DNA of 60,564 nt from a virus. Under the pieces are notes generated by a model. It searched no databases, was not told the origin of the DNA, and saw only the letters and a list, made by a program, of their open reading frames with translations. The stretch spans positions 1 through 60,564 of IMG/VR virus record IMGVR_UViG_3300035670_000224; one strand, 5' to 3'. This document shows positions 41,601-48,700 of this stretch, piece by piece. The position numbers and the translations under genes were made by a program. Numbering within the stretch: the stretch's first letter is position 1; each line of letters starts with the position of its first letter.

Positions 41601-42520
41601 AGCCGCTTCACCTTACAACCTTTGCCGAACAAGGTATCAAAGTTTCGTTGCAGGTCTACACTGTAAACCTCTCCACCGTACCAGTTTCTACCCTCTTGGT
41701 CAGTGGTTGTACTGTTTAGACCAAACTTATTCCCAATAATAGTCGCAAACTTCTTGCACGGTTCTAAGTCGCCGTGTGTAACCTTGACAGCACCATTTTT
41801 CGCTGTTGAGCCTTCTGCAAACCAAAATCCAAGTGCCCAAGCTAATTCCGAGTCAACCTCTACGTTAGAAGCTACTCTTGTAGCTGAAAACTGCCCTGCG
41901 TTGTTTGACTCTTTTCTCGTGTCGCTTGTTTGGAAATACAGTGTGGTTTCCTCGCCTCGTTCAACTTTACCAGAGCTTGCTATAAGGTCGTTCCCTACAA
42001 CAAGCTCATCTACCCTTTTCCAACCTGAATTGGTGTACATAAGGTGATTACCTGTAACAAACAATGGGGTAGTATTCTGTAGGGAACGAAGCTCGTAAAT
42101 ATCATCTGACTTGCTTTGCTTCGTTGCAAGAACTTTTCTGAATCGCCCCTTGTGTGTTAAAACAAGGTCTCCTTTAGCAATATCCTCGATATTCTTAATC
42201 CCGTCTTCTGTATATACAGGTGTGCCACTAGCAAAACATGAAATTGGAAGTCCACGTTTGTTTTTCCCAAATGAAAGAATAGGTGTAGCATAGGATAACC
42301 AGTGCTTACTTGAGTAATCATACAATCGTTGAGCGTGCTCTTGATTACTTGCAAAAGCTGCGCTTACAAAAGCAAACCTCTCTTGTGGAGATGTCTCATC
42401 ATCTCGCATATAGCTTTCACGTAATCGGGTCATACCCAAAGGGTCAAACAATCCGTCACGTTCATAATCAATAACGATGTTGTATTTATCTCCGTTATTT
42501 GCATTAGTATACTCAGACAT
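38645..42520 (-). CDS. nrdA: Ribonucleotide reductase class I alpha subunit with two inteins
   Basis: The 1291-residue precursor contains two in-frame inteins (352 and 332 residues). Removal leaves an extein of 607 residues, short for the family because it lacks an N-terminal ATP-cone domain. Catalytic residues remain: substrate-site Cys after PIS, thiyl-radical Cys after GSNL followed by SEI, the third Cys in AVCCLSS, the Tyr-Tyr pair in SLYYVRSSK, and the C-terminal CLSC redox pair. It converts NDPs to dNDPs. Overlaps the 42520 gene by 1 nt. Confidence 0.95.
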   Translation of the reverse strand: MSEYTNANNGDKYNIVIDYERDGLFDPLGMTRLRESYMRDDETSPQERFAFVSAAFASNQEHAQRLYDYSSKHWLSYATPILSFGKNKRGLPISCFASGTPVYTEDGIKNIEDIAKGDLVLTHKGRFRKVLATKQSKSDDIYELRSLQNTTPLFVTGNHLMYTNSGWKRVDELVVGNDLIASSGKVERGEETTLYFQTSDTRKESNNAGQFSATRVASNVEVDSELAWALGFWFAEGSTAKNGAVKVTHGDLEPCKKFATIIGNKFGLNSTTTDQEGRNWYGGEVYSVDLQRNFDTLFGKGCKVKRLPSEWMRVKWKNEVLDAFIEGFYLGDGFKTTSCRMFELTNTVLVSQIGLKLMERGYRVSAQYRKYCAFNKARENFVYNGLLTFSDISTKRNSVRDGIRMLDGLSYSGIKSITKVNTEMLVHDIQVEEDESFSAAGLIAHNCYLNFLADTSSDLVNNLSETNWLSMYGGGVGVHVGIRGADDKSVGVMPHLKTYDACTLAYKQGSRRGSYAMYLDMSHPDIVQFLEMRKPTGDQNLRTLNLHHGVNISDKFMQIIERCMVDPEAKDDWELIQPNTGKVKEVVSAKKLWSKLLELRIHTGEPYIWFIDRANEGVPEYQKAIGLKNHGSNLCVAPETLILTDEGYQQIADLEDEQVNVWNGKEFSSTKVVKTGENQKLIKVKTNCGFELECTPYHKFYVAMRHPTGGNRWVIEKRANELVKGDKLIKCDFPIIEGTTVLENAYENGLFSAEGFVDKSQQKIYFYHEKRKLKDFVNQSIFTNWYVQESENREIATTRSLRSKFFVPNGDFTIASKLKWFAGLCDGDGTVTRNGKTQSIQVGSINYNMLLEVQLLLQTLGVSSKVTMSRDEGWNWLPKNDGTGDNKEYWTQKIFRLLIGQTGICTLQELGFKTNRLVLSAHVPNRECTQFTKVTEVLDEGRYDDTYCFTEPKRGMGVFNGILTGQCSEISLVTSPDRTAVCCLSSPNLEYYDEWSKDDKFLRDILEMLDNVLQYFIDNAPDEISRARYSAERERSVGIGALGFHAYLQKRGFSFEGVMAKSVNNQIFKHMKVGLDKANFELAQERGACPDAADFGVMKRCSHTSAIAPNASTSLIMGNTSPSTEPFAANVYRQDTSSGAYVTKNKYLDKILKELAVGKPEDWYNSTWASITANDGSVQHLDELDENTKAIFKTGMEIDQRWIIEHAADRQKMIDQAASTNIYLRPDVAVKYLHAVHFQAWKQGLKSLYYVRSSKLRKADKVGQKVERKRIEDEIDLTALVNNEECLSCQG
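39623..40618 (-). mobile_element. Intein 2 in NrdA (thiyl-radical cysteine site)
   Basis: 332 residues, from CVAPETLILTDEGYQQIADLE to GVFNGILTGQ, inserted exactly before the radical Cys of GSNL-CSEI. Block A Cys1, block B (NCGFELECTPYHKFYV, with the TxxH-like motif) and an AGLCDGDG LAGLIDADG-type motif are visible. The C-terminus is Gly-Gln instead of the usual His/Gly-Asn, so Gln would cyclise. The +1 residue is Cys. Confidence 0.9.
41183..42238 (-). mobile_element. Intein 1 in NrdA (substrate-site cysteine)
   Basis: 352 residues, from CFASGTPVYTEDGIKNIEDI to SAAGLIAHN, inserted between PIS and the conserved CYLN of NrdA. Block B is VTGNHLMYT. Two LAGLIDADG-like motifs (LAWALGFWFAEGS at residues ~226-238, DAFIEGFYLGDG at ~322-333 of the precursor) indicate an intact homing endonuclease. 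C-terminal His-Asn and +1 Cys are canonical. Confidence 0.93.
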
Positions 42521-42855
42521 TAACTCAACCCCTTCTGACGATATAAATCGCCAAGTAACTTAGAACCACTCGCCTTATCTTTAGCCTCTCTTGAAGCATA
42601 GCCAGATTTAATCCATTTCTCATCTGTACGTTCATTACCTAAGTACCTATCGCACTGAACAACCGTACCATCTAGTGCTTTGTGTTGTATATTCTCTTGA
42701 GTCTCAAGTCCTTGGTTTACATCAAGACCTAACTCATACAAGATATTTAAAAACTCTTTTCTATTTGACTGTACAAAATCGTAAGTAAAGTTAGGAACTA
42801 TTTTAGCAATATCTGCTGCTGAAATGATTTTTAATGCTATGATATTTGTTGACAT
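42520..42855 (-). CDS. Hypothetical protein upstream of nrdA
   Basis: 111 residues, with GGAGAATAA before the start. It reads ISAADIAKIVPNFTYDFVQSNRKEFLNILYELGLD near the N-terminus, then a charged C-terminal half. It overlaps the nrdA start by 1 nt, so expression is coupled. No known domain recognised. Confidence 0.65.
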   Translation of the reverse strand: MSTNIIALKIISAADIAKIVPNFTYDFVQSNRKEFLNILYELGLDVNQGLETQENIQHKALDGTVVQCDRYLGNERTDEKWIKSGYASREAKDKASGSKLLGDLYRQKGLS

Positions 42856-43524
42856 TTATTCTCCTTTTGTGTTTACTGCGTGGTTAAATATAGTTTGAAT
42901 TGCTTCTGCAACTTTCAAGGCTAATAGTCTGTGTTCCTTTTGTGTGCTAATGTCTTTTCTTACTTCGATGTAGTGAATCCAAGAACGAATAGTCCCTTGC
43001 ACATATAGCCTGCTCATTGTATTGCCCTCTGGTAAGACTACCCGTGCCTGCTCTTTAGCAATACCATTTGTTATAGCCCACTGATATGTCTCCTTAGCTA
43101 AACGTATTACATCCTGTTGCTTCTCTTCCCATAGGTTTTGCAATTCCTTATCATCTACTTCAATGCTACTTTGACGATTCTTAACATCTTGCAATCTTGC
43201 TTCTCGGATAATAAATTGCATGTCTTTTACAGGGTCTGCATATCTTTGAGAGAACTCCTGATATGAAAATGACCTGTGACGTAAAAGTTGACGGGCTATA
43301 TCTCGTGGACACTCTACTTCTATAGTAACTGAAGCCATCTCTAAAGGAGACCAATGTTTATTTTTAATAAGATAGCTAATCAGTTTATCTGATGTAGTCG
43401 TATTAAGTTGGTTACTTGGATTAGAGACTCTTGCACAATAAGATACAAGGTCTTTGACATCTGAGAAACTGCCCTTAAATTCCTCGCTTGGTTGCGTGTA
43501 GCCGATAATTTTTGCACTAATCAT
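42856..43524 (-). CDS. thyX: Flavin-dependent thymidylate synthase
   Basis: 222 residues containing the ThyX signature RHRxxSxxxxSxR as RHRSFSYQEFSQR near residue 82-94, and the C-terminal SRLYVQGTIRSWIHYIEVR. It makes dTMP from dUMP using FAD, NADPH and methylene-tetrahydrofolate, and works without a separate dihydrofolate reductase. It abuts the 42520 gene and overlaps the 43521 gene by 4 nt. Confidence 0.95.
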   Translation of the reverse strand: MISAKIIGYTQPSEEFKGSFSDVKDLVSYCARVSNPSNQLNTTTSDKLISYLIKNKHWSPLEMASVTIEVECPRDIARQLLRHRSFSYQEFSQRYADPVKDMQFIIREARLQDVKNRQSSIEVDDKELQNLWEEKQQDVIRLAKETYQWAITNGIAKEQARVVLPEGNTMSRLYVQGTIRSWIHYIEVRKDISTQKEHRLLALKVAEAIQTIFNHAVNTKGE

Positions 43525-44069
43525 TTACCCACCCCCTTATTAAACTCAGGACTATATCTAAACTCTGAAAGAAACAGCGCATTAACAGCAATTGCAGCCA
43601 AGTGGTCATTGCCCTCTGTATCTACTGTTTCACCCTTCCTATAAGCCTCTGTATGCCTTATAAGTGCATCTAAATATCGTTCCTTAGCTCCATCAACATA
43701 TTTCCAGTTATCTGGTGCATATTTACTTGCCCCAAGTGTTAAACATTTAGCTACCTGCTCTAAAGCATAAGGAGGAATCAATGAATAGCGCAGCTTACCT
43801 GCATCGTCTTTACGTCCAGAGACTGTCTCCTTCACCACCTTAGCAAATATCACTCCAGCGCAATTGCCTGTTGTATTATTGCTGCTCAACTCTTTACAAA
43901 GTTCTTCAGAGTTTCTAGCACAGCACCCAAAACAAGAGCCTTGTATGCTTTCTTTTAGACGCTCATAGTCAGCACCTAGTGCATGAACGATGCTACCAAC
44001 TGCACTGTTTGCACTCTTAACTTTTGTCGTTCCCTGTGCATTCTTAACACTGTGTATTTGCTCTGACAT
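43521..44069 (-). CDS. dATP/dGTP diphosphohydrolase-like protein
   Basis: 182 residues. The region GRKDDAGKLRYSLIPPYALEQVAKCLTLGASKYAPDNWKYV and RYLDALIRHTEAYRKGE...TEGNDHLAAIAVNALFL matches the phage dATP/dGTP diphosphohydrolase (DUF5664) domain, an all-alpha NTP pyrophosphatase-like fold. The N-terminal ~80 residues hold a Cys-rich segment (CFGCCARNSEELC). Likely modifies purine dNTP pools. Overlaps neighbours at both ends. Confidence 0.7.
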   Translation of the reverse strand: MSEQIHSVKNAQGTTKVKSANSAVGSIVHALGADYERLKESIQGSCFGCCARNSEELCKELSSNNTTGNCAGVIFAKVVKETVSGRKDDAGKLRYSLIPPYALEQVAKCLTLGASKYAPDNWKYVDGAKERYLDALIRHTEAYRKGETVDTEGNDHLAAIAVNALFLSEFRYSPEFNKGVGK

Positions 44070-44607
44070 AATTCTCCTTTACTTCGGTGGTTATATATTT
44101 AGATAAGTCATTAGACACAAAGTTCAACGGCTTGACTATCTTGCCAGTTTCGCTGTTTCTAATAACAAACCTATTATACTCCTGATTGAAGGTGTGAAAA
44201 GTATTTATACCTTTTTCTGTCTTTAATTTATCGACAGTTTGGTAAACAACAGAAGGGATATTTGTGTACTTACTAAGATTGTTATTAGCGGTATCAATAC
44301 CAGCTTGCCCAACATCCACACCTAGTGTCTCTAGCTTCTGCATAAAACCAAAAACTGTAATGATAATGTCCAAGCAGTCATCCAAAACAGGCTCAAGCAT
44401 AAATGATTCAAGTGAGAGCCTACTGATGTTATCCCCATCTACAGTGTCGAGCTTATCCCCTACATTTACAGCAAGTTCTTTAAACTCTTCCCGTATATAG
44501 CTATATTGTTCTAGGAATGCTTTCTCATCTACTTCATTCACAGACCCAGATATTGTATTAAACTCTTTTGTTAAATCATAAAGTTTCTGTATTTTATTCC
44601 CCGTCAT
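44044..44607 (-). CDS. MazG-like nucleotide pyrophosphohydrolase
   Basis: 187 residues. YIREEFKELAVNVG supplies the Glu-x-x-Glu, EPVLDDCLDIIITVFGFM the Glu/Asp-x-x-Asp, and GQAGIDTANNNLSKY the Asn motif of the all-alpha NTP pyrophosphohydrolase (MazG) fold. It would hydrolyse NTPs or alarmones to NMPs. It overlaps the gene downstream by 26 nt and the 44594 gene by 14 nt. Confidence 0.7.
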   Translation of the reverse strand: MTGNKIQKLYDLTKEFNTISGSVNEVDEKAFLEQYSYIREEFKELAVNVGDKLDTVDGDNISRLSLESFMLEPVLDDCLDIIITVFGFMQKLETLGVDVGQAGIDTANNNLSKYTNIPSVVYQTVDKLKTEKGINTFHTFNQEYNRFVIRNSETGKIVKPLNFVSNDLSKYITTEVKENYVRANTQC

Positions 44608-44788
44608 TACTTACCTCCTCACAATCCTTTTTAAGGATAATATTTGTATAGCCACTAGGCTCTCTTACTAAATAATCCTCAGCTGTCTCATTGATAGTTG
44701 TGAAGACCTTACCTATGTGATTAGCATACCAAAATAGCGAATCACTACAGGTGATAACCCTTATTTTAATAGTAATTCGCTTTGGCAT
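44594..44788 (-). CDS. Small conserved phage protein
   Basis: 64 residues. The pattern KIRVITCSDSLFWYANHIGKVF...YLVREPSGYTNIILKKDCEEV is common to many small phage proteins of unknown function ('WY...G..f.v......y.V.e..gy.n.I...Dce'). It is a compact beta fold. It overlaps both neighbours by 1 and 14 nt. Confidence 0.6.
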   Translation of the reverse strand: MPKRITIKIRVITCSDSLFWYANHIGKVFTTINETAEDYLVREPSGYTNIILKKDCEEVSNDGE

Positions 44789-45009
44789 TACTTTTTATTC
44801 TTCACAAAAAATGATTCTGCTTGGGCTTTAACTGGCACTGCACTGACATCTTCGTGGTAAATAATTTGACTTGCAGTATCCCCTGCATCATCCTTGTATT
44901 CCACTACGTATCGCCACTCCTTACCATAAATAGTCTGAACATCTTTAACTATACCTTGCACTTCGTTACCATTGATTTTAGCTATCACTTTATCTTCTAC
45001 TTTAAACAT
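44788..45009 (-). CDS. Hypothetical SH3-like small protein
   Basis: I start at ATG 45009 because of the AAGGAGGAAAATC site. The 73-residue product, MFKVEDKVIAKINGNEVQGIV and WRYVVEYKDDAGDTASQIIYHEDV, has the 'G..V.v........G.V..v.......Y.V.f.d' pattern of KOW/Tudor/SH3-like barrels. Function unknown. Confidence 0.6.
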   Translation of the reverse strand: MFKVEDKVIAKINGNEVQGIVKDVQTIYGKEWRYVVEYKDDAGDTASQIIYHEDVSAVPVKAQAESFFVKNKK

Positions 45010-45068
45010 GATTTTCCTCCTTGTATTATAAATTAACCTCTGCCTTTTAAAATCTGCACTATTACTGC

Positions 45069-45410
45069 CTACCAAGCCTCAAATTGAATGTCATAACCAT
45101 TCTTTTCACAGTCAGATAGCCAGTGCTCAAACTCTGCAATGTGCTCCTTTCCAGTGTTATAAACTCTCGTGCCGATGGGTTTATTTTCACAAAAGGAGTC
45201 CTCTTTAGCATATATGTTTTCCACCTTGTCCTCAGAAACGGATAAAACCCATCTTTTATATTCACAAATCTTGTCTTGCTTTTGCATAATTTGTTGCGTA
45301 ACTGTAGTAGGTGTTTGCCAAACAGGGAACTTTATTTGCTGGACATCTGTCTTATTTGTACTGAGTACAAGAATTTTCCGTTTCGCTATAATATGTATGT
45401 TTGTACTCAT
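45069..45410 (-). CDS. Conserved phage protein, 113 residues
   Basis: I start at ATG 45410, preceded by GGAGGAAAGAGGG. The pattern IHIIAKRKILV...KFPVWQTPTTVTQQIM...WVLSVSEDK...GKEHIAEFEHWLSDCEKNGYDIQFE occurs in many early-region phage proteins of unknown function. The start lies inside the end of the 45352 gene. Confidence 0.65.
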   Translation of the reverse strand: MSTNIHIIAKRKILVLSTNKTDVQQIKFPVWQTPTTVTQQIMQKQDKICEYKRWVLSVSEDKVENIYAKEDSFCENKPIGTRVYNTGKEHIAEFEHWLSDCEKNGYDIQFEAW

Positions 45411-45630
45411 ACCCTCTTTCCTCCTTGTAGTTATCAACCGCTGATTTAAAATTGTCAAGCAGAACCTTGTTTATGTGTTCTGCTTGATTGTCGTTATACT
45501 CTTCTGTTCCGCACTCTGAGCATCTGACGAAAAACAAGGGAAGTTGTACTTCTATCTCCTTGTAGTTAACATCTTTTGTCTCATAGTGAAAATAGAATGT
45601 ATCTACTGCTCCGCAAGTATTACACCGCAC
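45352..45630 (-). CDS. Zinc-ribbon protein, YgiT/MqsA-type N-domain
   Basis: 92 residues with MRCNTCGAVDTF and FFVRCSECGTEEY, two CxxC knuckles 33 residues apart, as in the YgiT-type zinc finger of MqsA antitoxins, but without the helix-turn-helix part. The C-terminal half is helical and acidic. It may bind nucleic acid or a toxin; this is inference. The start has a poor GGGGG site. Confidence 0.6.
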   Translation of the reverse strand: MRCNTCGAVDTFYFHYETKDVNYKEIEVQLPLFFVRCSECGTEEYNDNQAEHINKVLLDNFKSAVDNYKEERGYEYKHTYYSETENSCTQYK

Positions 45631-45653
45631 TTATTACCCCCTTTTTCACAAAT

Positions 45654-45684
45654 AAAAACCCTCAAGACGGTTAAATCTTGAAGG
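45654..45684 (-). terminator. Leftward terminator
   Basis: Read leftward, CCTTCAAGA and TCTTGAGGG form a stem with one bulged base, followed by TTTTTA. It lies just downstream of the possible -10 at 45689-45694, so it is either the terminator of the 45730 gene or an attenuator. Confidence 0.6.
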
Positions 45685-45688
45685 CTTT

Positions 45689-45717
45689 ATTATAACACAA
45701 ATTTTGACATTTTGTTA
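45689..45717 (-). promoter_or_regulatory. Possible extended -10 promoter, leftward
   Basis: Minus strand TGTTATAAT (-10 at 45694-45689) with a poor -35 (TAACAA). The extended -10 matches other promoters here. Transcription would begin within the terminator hairpin. Confidence 0.4.
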
Positions 45718-45729
45718 CTCTTGTGTAAT

Positions 45730-46653
45730 TTACATTACTAAATTTTTTCTCTTACCTTTGGTGGTTGTACTTGTTCTATTTCTATGAACAGCACCGCACG
45801 AATCGCAACGATATTCTTCAAATAAAGAAAGTGAAGTTGCTGCTACCCTGCCTGTCAAGTGAATGTCATCAGAACCGCACGTCCTACAACGTAGCTTTTC
45901 ATCATTATAGTACAAGCCAGCGTTGAAATCTGAACCAGCTTTCCCAGCATGACGGATTCTCAGATAAACTTGCTCAAGTACTACAACGTCTTGCTCGCAG
46001 TATTGTAGCATATCTTTCATAGCTTGTTTGTTACCAAATTGCACTTCTTTCCAAAGAGTGATACCAGAGGTATCTAGCTTTGTCTCCAAGCCAAAGTACT
46101 CTGCGACATCACCCAGTTTGTTACTTGGCAATCTGAATGACTTCTTAGCAATCTCTAGTGTATCAAGAACCTTAACTACAGGTAAAGCTGGAAAGTAGTT
46201 AGCTGTAGCTCTGGCTTGTAGTACCTTGTGGTCAAAGCCTTTAGAGTTATGAGCAACCACCGCATCTGCATCTTCATATAACTCAAAGAACGTAGCAATG
46301 ATTCGACTATCGTCGCCATTATCTATTTCCTCTGGGGTAAGACTGATAGAAGATATTTTACTATCTCCTAGATATTTCCATGCTGCACAAAGGATATATC
46401 CACCGCTTTTTACTACGTTCTTTTGTGAGATATTTTGCTTCCACCTACCAAAATGCAGAGAAATATCTGCTGCTGTCTCTAAGTCAAATAAAAGGATTCT
46501 TGGTGCAGAGTTATCTACGGCTTCTGTCTGCTCTCTTGCGAGATAATAATTGATACCTGATTTAGAAATATTTAACTTGGTTGCTATTTTCCTAGAGGAC
46601 AACCCCTTAGCTTTAAGTTCTAGTATCTTTTTGCACGTTTCTGTATTGTACAT
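45730..46653 (-). CDS. DEDD-family 3'-5' exonuclease with HTH and zinc ribbon
   Basis: 307 residues. Residues ~1-42 form a homeodomain-like HTH (LKAKGLSSRKIATKLNISKSGINYYL). Then LLFDLETA (DxE), VVAHNSKGFDHKVLQAR and YCEQDVVVLEQVY give the DEDDy exonuclease set. A C-terminal zinc ribbon (CRTCGSDDI...YRCDSCGAVH) follows. The three-part architecture suggests sequence-directed DNA processing. It stands alone between two small genes. Confidence 0.75.
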   Translation of the reverse strand: MYNTETCKKILELKAKGLSSRKIATKLNISKSGINYYLAREQTEAVDNSAPRILLFDLETAADISLHFGRWKQNISQKNVVKSGGYILCAAWKYLGDSKISSISLTPEEIDNGDDSRIIATFFELYEDADAVVAHNSKGFDHKVLQARATANYFPALPVVKVLDTLEIAKKSFRLPSNKLGDVAEYFGLETKLDTSGITLWKEVQFGNKQAMKDMLQYCEQDVVVLEQVYLRIRHAGKAGSDFNAGLYYNDEKLRCRTCGSDDIHLTGRVAATSLSLFEEYRCDSCGAVHRNRTSTTTKGKRKNLVM

Positions 46654-46661
46654 CTAGTTCC

Positions 46662-46880
46662 TTACGTAAAGTTAAAAGTTGAGGTGTCGGGTATACTGTG
46701 GTTAATAATTATACTGTCCCGATTTAACAAAAAACCACAGCCACTTAGAAAATATTTAAATTGCTCTATAGCTTCCAACCATGTATCTGCTCTGAAAGTC
46801 TTCTTTGTTAGAGTACCTTCTGAATCCTCATAACTGAATGAAAATTCACCTACCGCATCGTCATCATCGTAATTTGACAT
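46662..46880 (-). CDS. Hypothetical acidic protein, 72 residues
   Basis: Starts MSNYDDDDAVGEFSFSYED, very acidic, with RADTWLEAIEQFKYFLSGCGF, the pattern seen in small phage proteins with an 'aW.eal..F..fL' helix. It overlaps the endonuclease gene by 17 nt. Function unknown. Confidence 0.6.
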   Translation of the reverse strand: MSNYDDDDAVGEFSFSYEDSEGTLTKKTFRADTWLEAIEQFKYFLSGCGFLLNRDSIIINHSIPDTSTFNFT

Positions 46881-47394
46881 TACTAATCTCCTTTATTAAG
46901 TTATCTATCGTTGTGAAACCAAGTTCTCTTTGCATTATAAGACTTGCAAAGATTTTCTTGCGTTGTGTACTATTCCCACCATCATGCTTTCCAAGTGCAG
47001 CTAAGACTTTCCCTTTATCTTTTTCAGATAGCTTGTTAAAAGAAGTCTTTAGCTTTCGTAGAAAATGAGGATGTCGCCATCTCTTATCCACAGGTCTTTC
47101 TAAATAAGCTGCTGCACCTCTAAGGAAATCAGAGAGTGTACCATCATACCAGTGCCGTAAGTACCTTGTATAAATACCCTCTAATTTCCCTAGTGCTGCA
47201 TTCGTCTGTCTATTTAGAACCGCCCTAACAAAAAGATTATCGTGAGAGTGGTCTAGGCAGCCTTGATTAGGCAGAACGGGTGTATTGGTTAATACATCAA
47301 TCCCGTACTGCTCTTTCAATAATAGCTCTCTGACTTCTTTAACATCTTTTGGTGTGTACAGGTCCCTAGTCTGGTGTTTCGTCATTATAGTCAT
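46864..47394 (-). CDS. Recombination endonuclease VII-like
   Basis: 176 residues. CLDHSHDNLFVRAVLNRQTNAALGKLE matches the core of T4 endonuclease VII (His-Asp-His then RgvLCxxCNxalG), but the zinc cysteines are replaced. It resolves Holliday junctions and branched DNA before packaging. The ATG at 47394 or the one at 47385 may be used; the latter has better spacing to TTGGA. Confidence 0.75.
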   Translation of the reverse strand: MTIMTKHQTRDLYTPKDVKEVRELLLKEQYGIDVLTNTPVLPNQGCLDHSHDNLFVRAVLNRQTNAALGKLEGIYTRYLRHWYDGTLSDFLRGAAAYLERPVDKRWRHPHFLRKLKTSFNKLSEKDKGKVLAALGKHDGGNSTQRKKIFASLIMQRELGFTTIDNLIKEISNVKLR

Positions 47395-48376
47395 CCAAGT
47401 CTATACTGTACTTTTTAGCAAAGTCTTTAAAGTCAAGCGTATCGTCCTTAGTTTCACGCATTCTAATTCCTTTGTGGTACATATCAATAATATCTTTCCA
47501 AGACGCTTTACGTTCTACACCGTGGCAATCTGTATAGGCAGTAATCTTAGGATACCACTTAATATAGTTAGCAATACATAGCTGCAAGGCTTCTTGTTCG
47601 TTTACACAATCCTTGAGCAGTGTATACGCCGATTTAGCGCCATACTTTATTTTACACAGTGCTGTAGGTTTAAGATTGTCAATTAAATCTCCCACCATTA
47701 ACTGCAAACAATACCAAAGAAACCCATTACCCTTTACATCACCTTTATCATTAAGCCATAAAGAACCTAGTTTAGGTATCTCAACAACCTCTGGATTCTC
47801 TTGAGTATAGTTATAGATTTTCAAACCTGAGTAAGCATTAGAATCTTTATCACTGGTTACAATAATAACCTCATAACCTTTGTTAAGATACTCATAACCC
47901 ACCCATATTACCCTGTCATCTACCTCTTCACCATTTACCTTAATTGCCTTGTGCTTACCAATTAAATACTCCTTGCAATCATTTCTGAGTAAAGGCTTTA
48001 GGGATGTATCGCGCTGACCTTTGTATTTCTCTGGCAACGGTAGTTTATCTCTAAAGTTATTTTTACCCGCTACATAGACTATGCAAGAATCTCCCCACAG
48101 GGTTTCTTTGATGTTCTTTAACTGAGTATCAATTAAAAACTGATATGATACATTTTCATTGACGGTTTGAATATCTTTAATATCATAATCAGCAGCTACG
48201 TAGTCGAACTCCTTTTCCTTTAGGAAGGTCTTAAACTCTGTCCGAGTCTTAAAGATTTTCTTTCTGCTGGACTTCTTATGAGTTACTTCAATTGTTCGTT
48301 CTTCACAAGCTGCTGACGTTCTATAGACGAGTATATCACCATCAATGAGTACAATACGTTTTTTCTTTTTAGGCAC
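47366..48376 (-). CDS. 5'-3' exonuclease (FEN/T7 gp6-like)
   Basis: 336 residues. IVLIDGDILVYRTSAA, NFRDKLPLPEKYKGQR, VNGEEVDDRVIW, VTSDKDSNAY and QLMVGDLIDNLKP supply the acidic metal ligands of the FEN superfamily in order. It removes RNA primers and degrades host DNA. It overlaps both neighbours. Confidence 0.88.
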   Translation of the reverse strand: MPKKKKRIVLIDGDILVYRTSAACEERTIEVTHKKSSRKKIFKTRTEFKTFLKEKEFDYVAADYDIKDIQTVNENVSYQFLIDTQLKNIKETLWGDSCIVYVAGKNNFRDKLPLPEKYKGQRDTSLKPLLRNDCKEYLIGKHKAIKVNGEEVDDRVIWVGYEYLNKGYEVIIVTSDKDSNAYSGLKIYNYTQENPEVVEIPKLGSLWLNDKGDVKGNGFLWYCLQLMVGDLIDNLKPTALCKIKYGAKSAYTLLKDCVNEQEALQLCIANYIKWYPKITAYTDCHGVERKASWKDIIDMYHKGIRMRETKDDTLDFKDFAKKYSIDLDDYNDETPD

Positions 48377-48590
48377 TTTCTAACTCATCCAGAATGTCTA
48401 AGGTGCTCTCCAGTTTCAACCGAAGATTGCCAGACTTACCATCTGAAATTGCTTTAGCAATCAATACCAGCTTAGCTGGGTCATGCCCTGCTGTCTTAGC
48501 CTCTGCTTTGAGTTCTTTCAAACCTTCGTCAAGACTTCCGATTTGGTCAAAAATTGCTACCATCTTATCAATATGCTCTCTTACTTTCAT
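48369..48590 (-). CDS. Hypothetical helical protein, 73 residues
   Basis: All-helical, with LKELKAEAKTAGHDPAKLVLIAKAIS in the centre. This recalls the GapR/DUF2312 coiled-coil DNA-binding family, but the match is too weak to name. It overlaps the exonuclease start by 8 nt. Confidence 0.55.
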   Translation of the reverse strand: MKVREHIDKMVAIFDQIGSLDEGLKELKAEAKTAGHDPAKLVLIAKAISDGKSGNLRLKLESTLDILDELESA

Positions 48591-48700
48591 GTTTACTCCT
48601 TTTTATTGTTTCTATATGCCATTTAAACCTGCCGTAGCAGGGCTTAAGGCGTCTAAAAGGTAAGAGGCTATACCAACCCCTTACCTGCTGTTAAACTACA

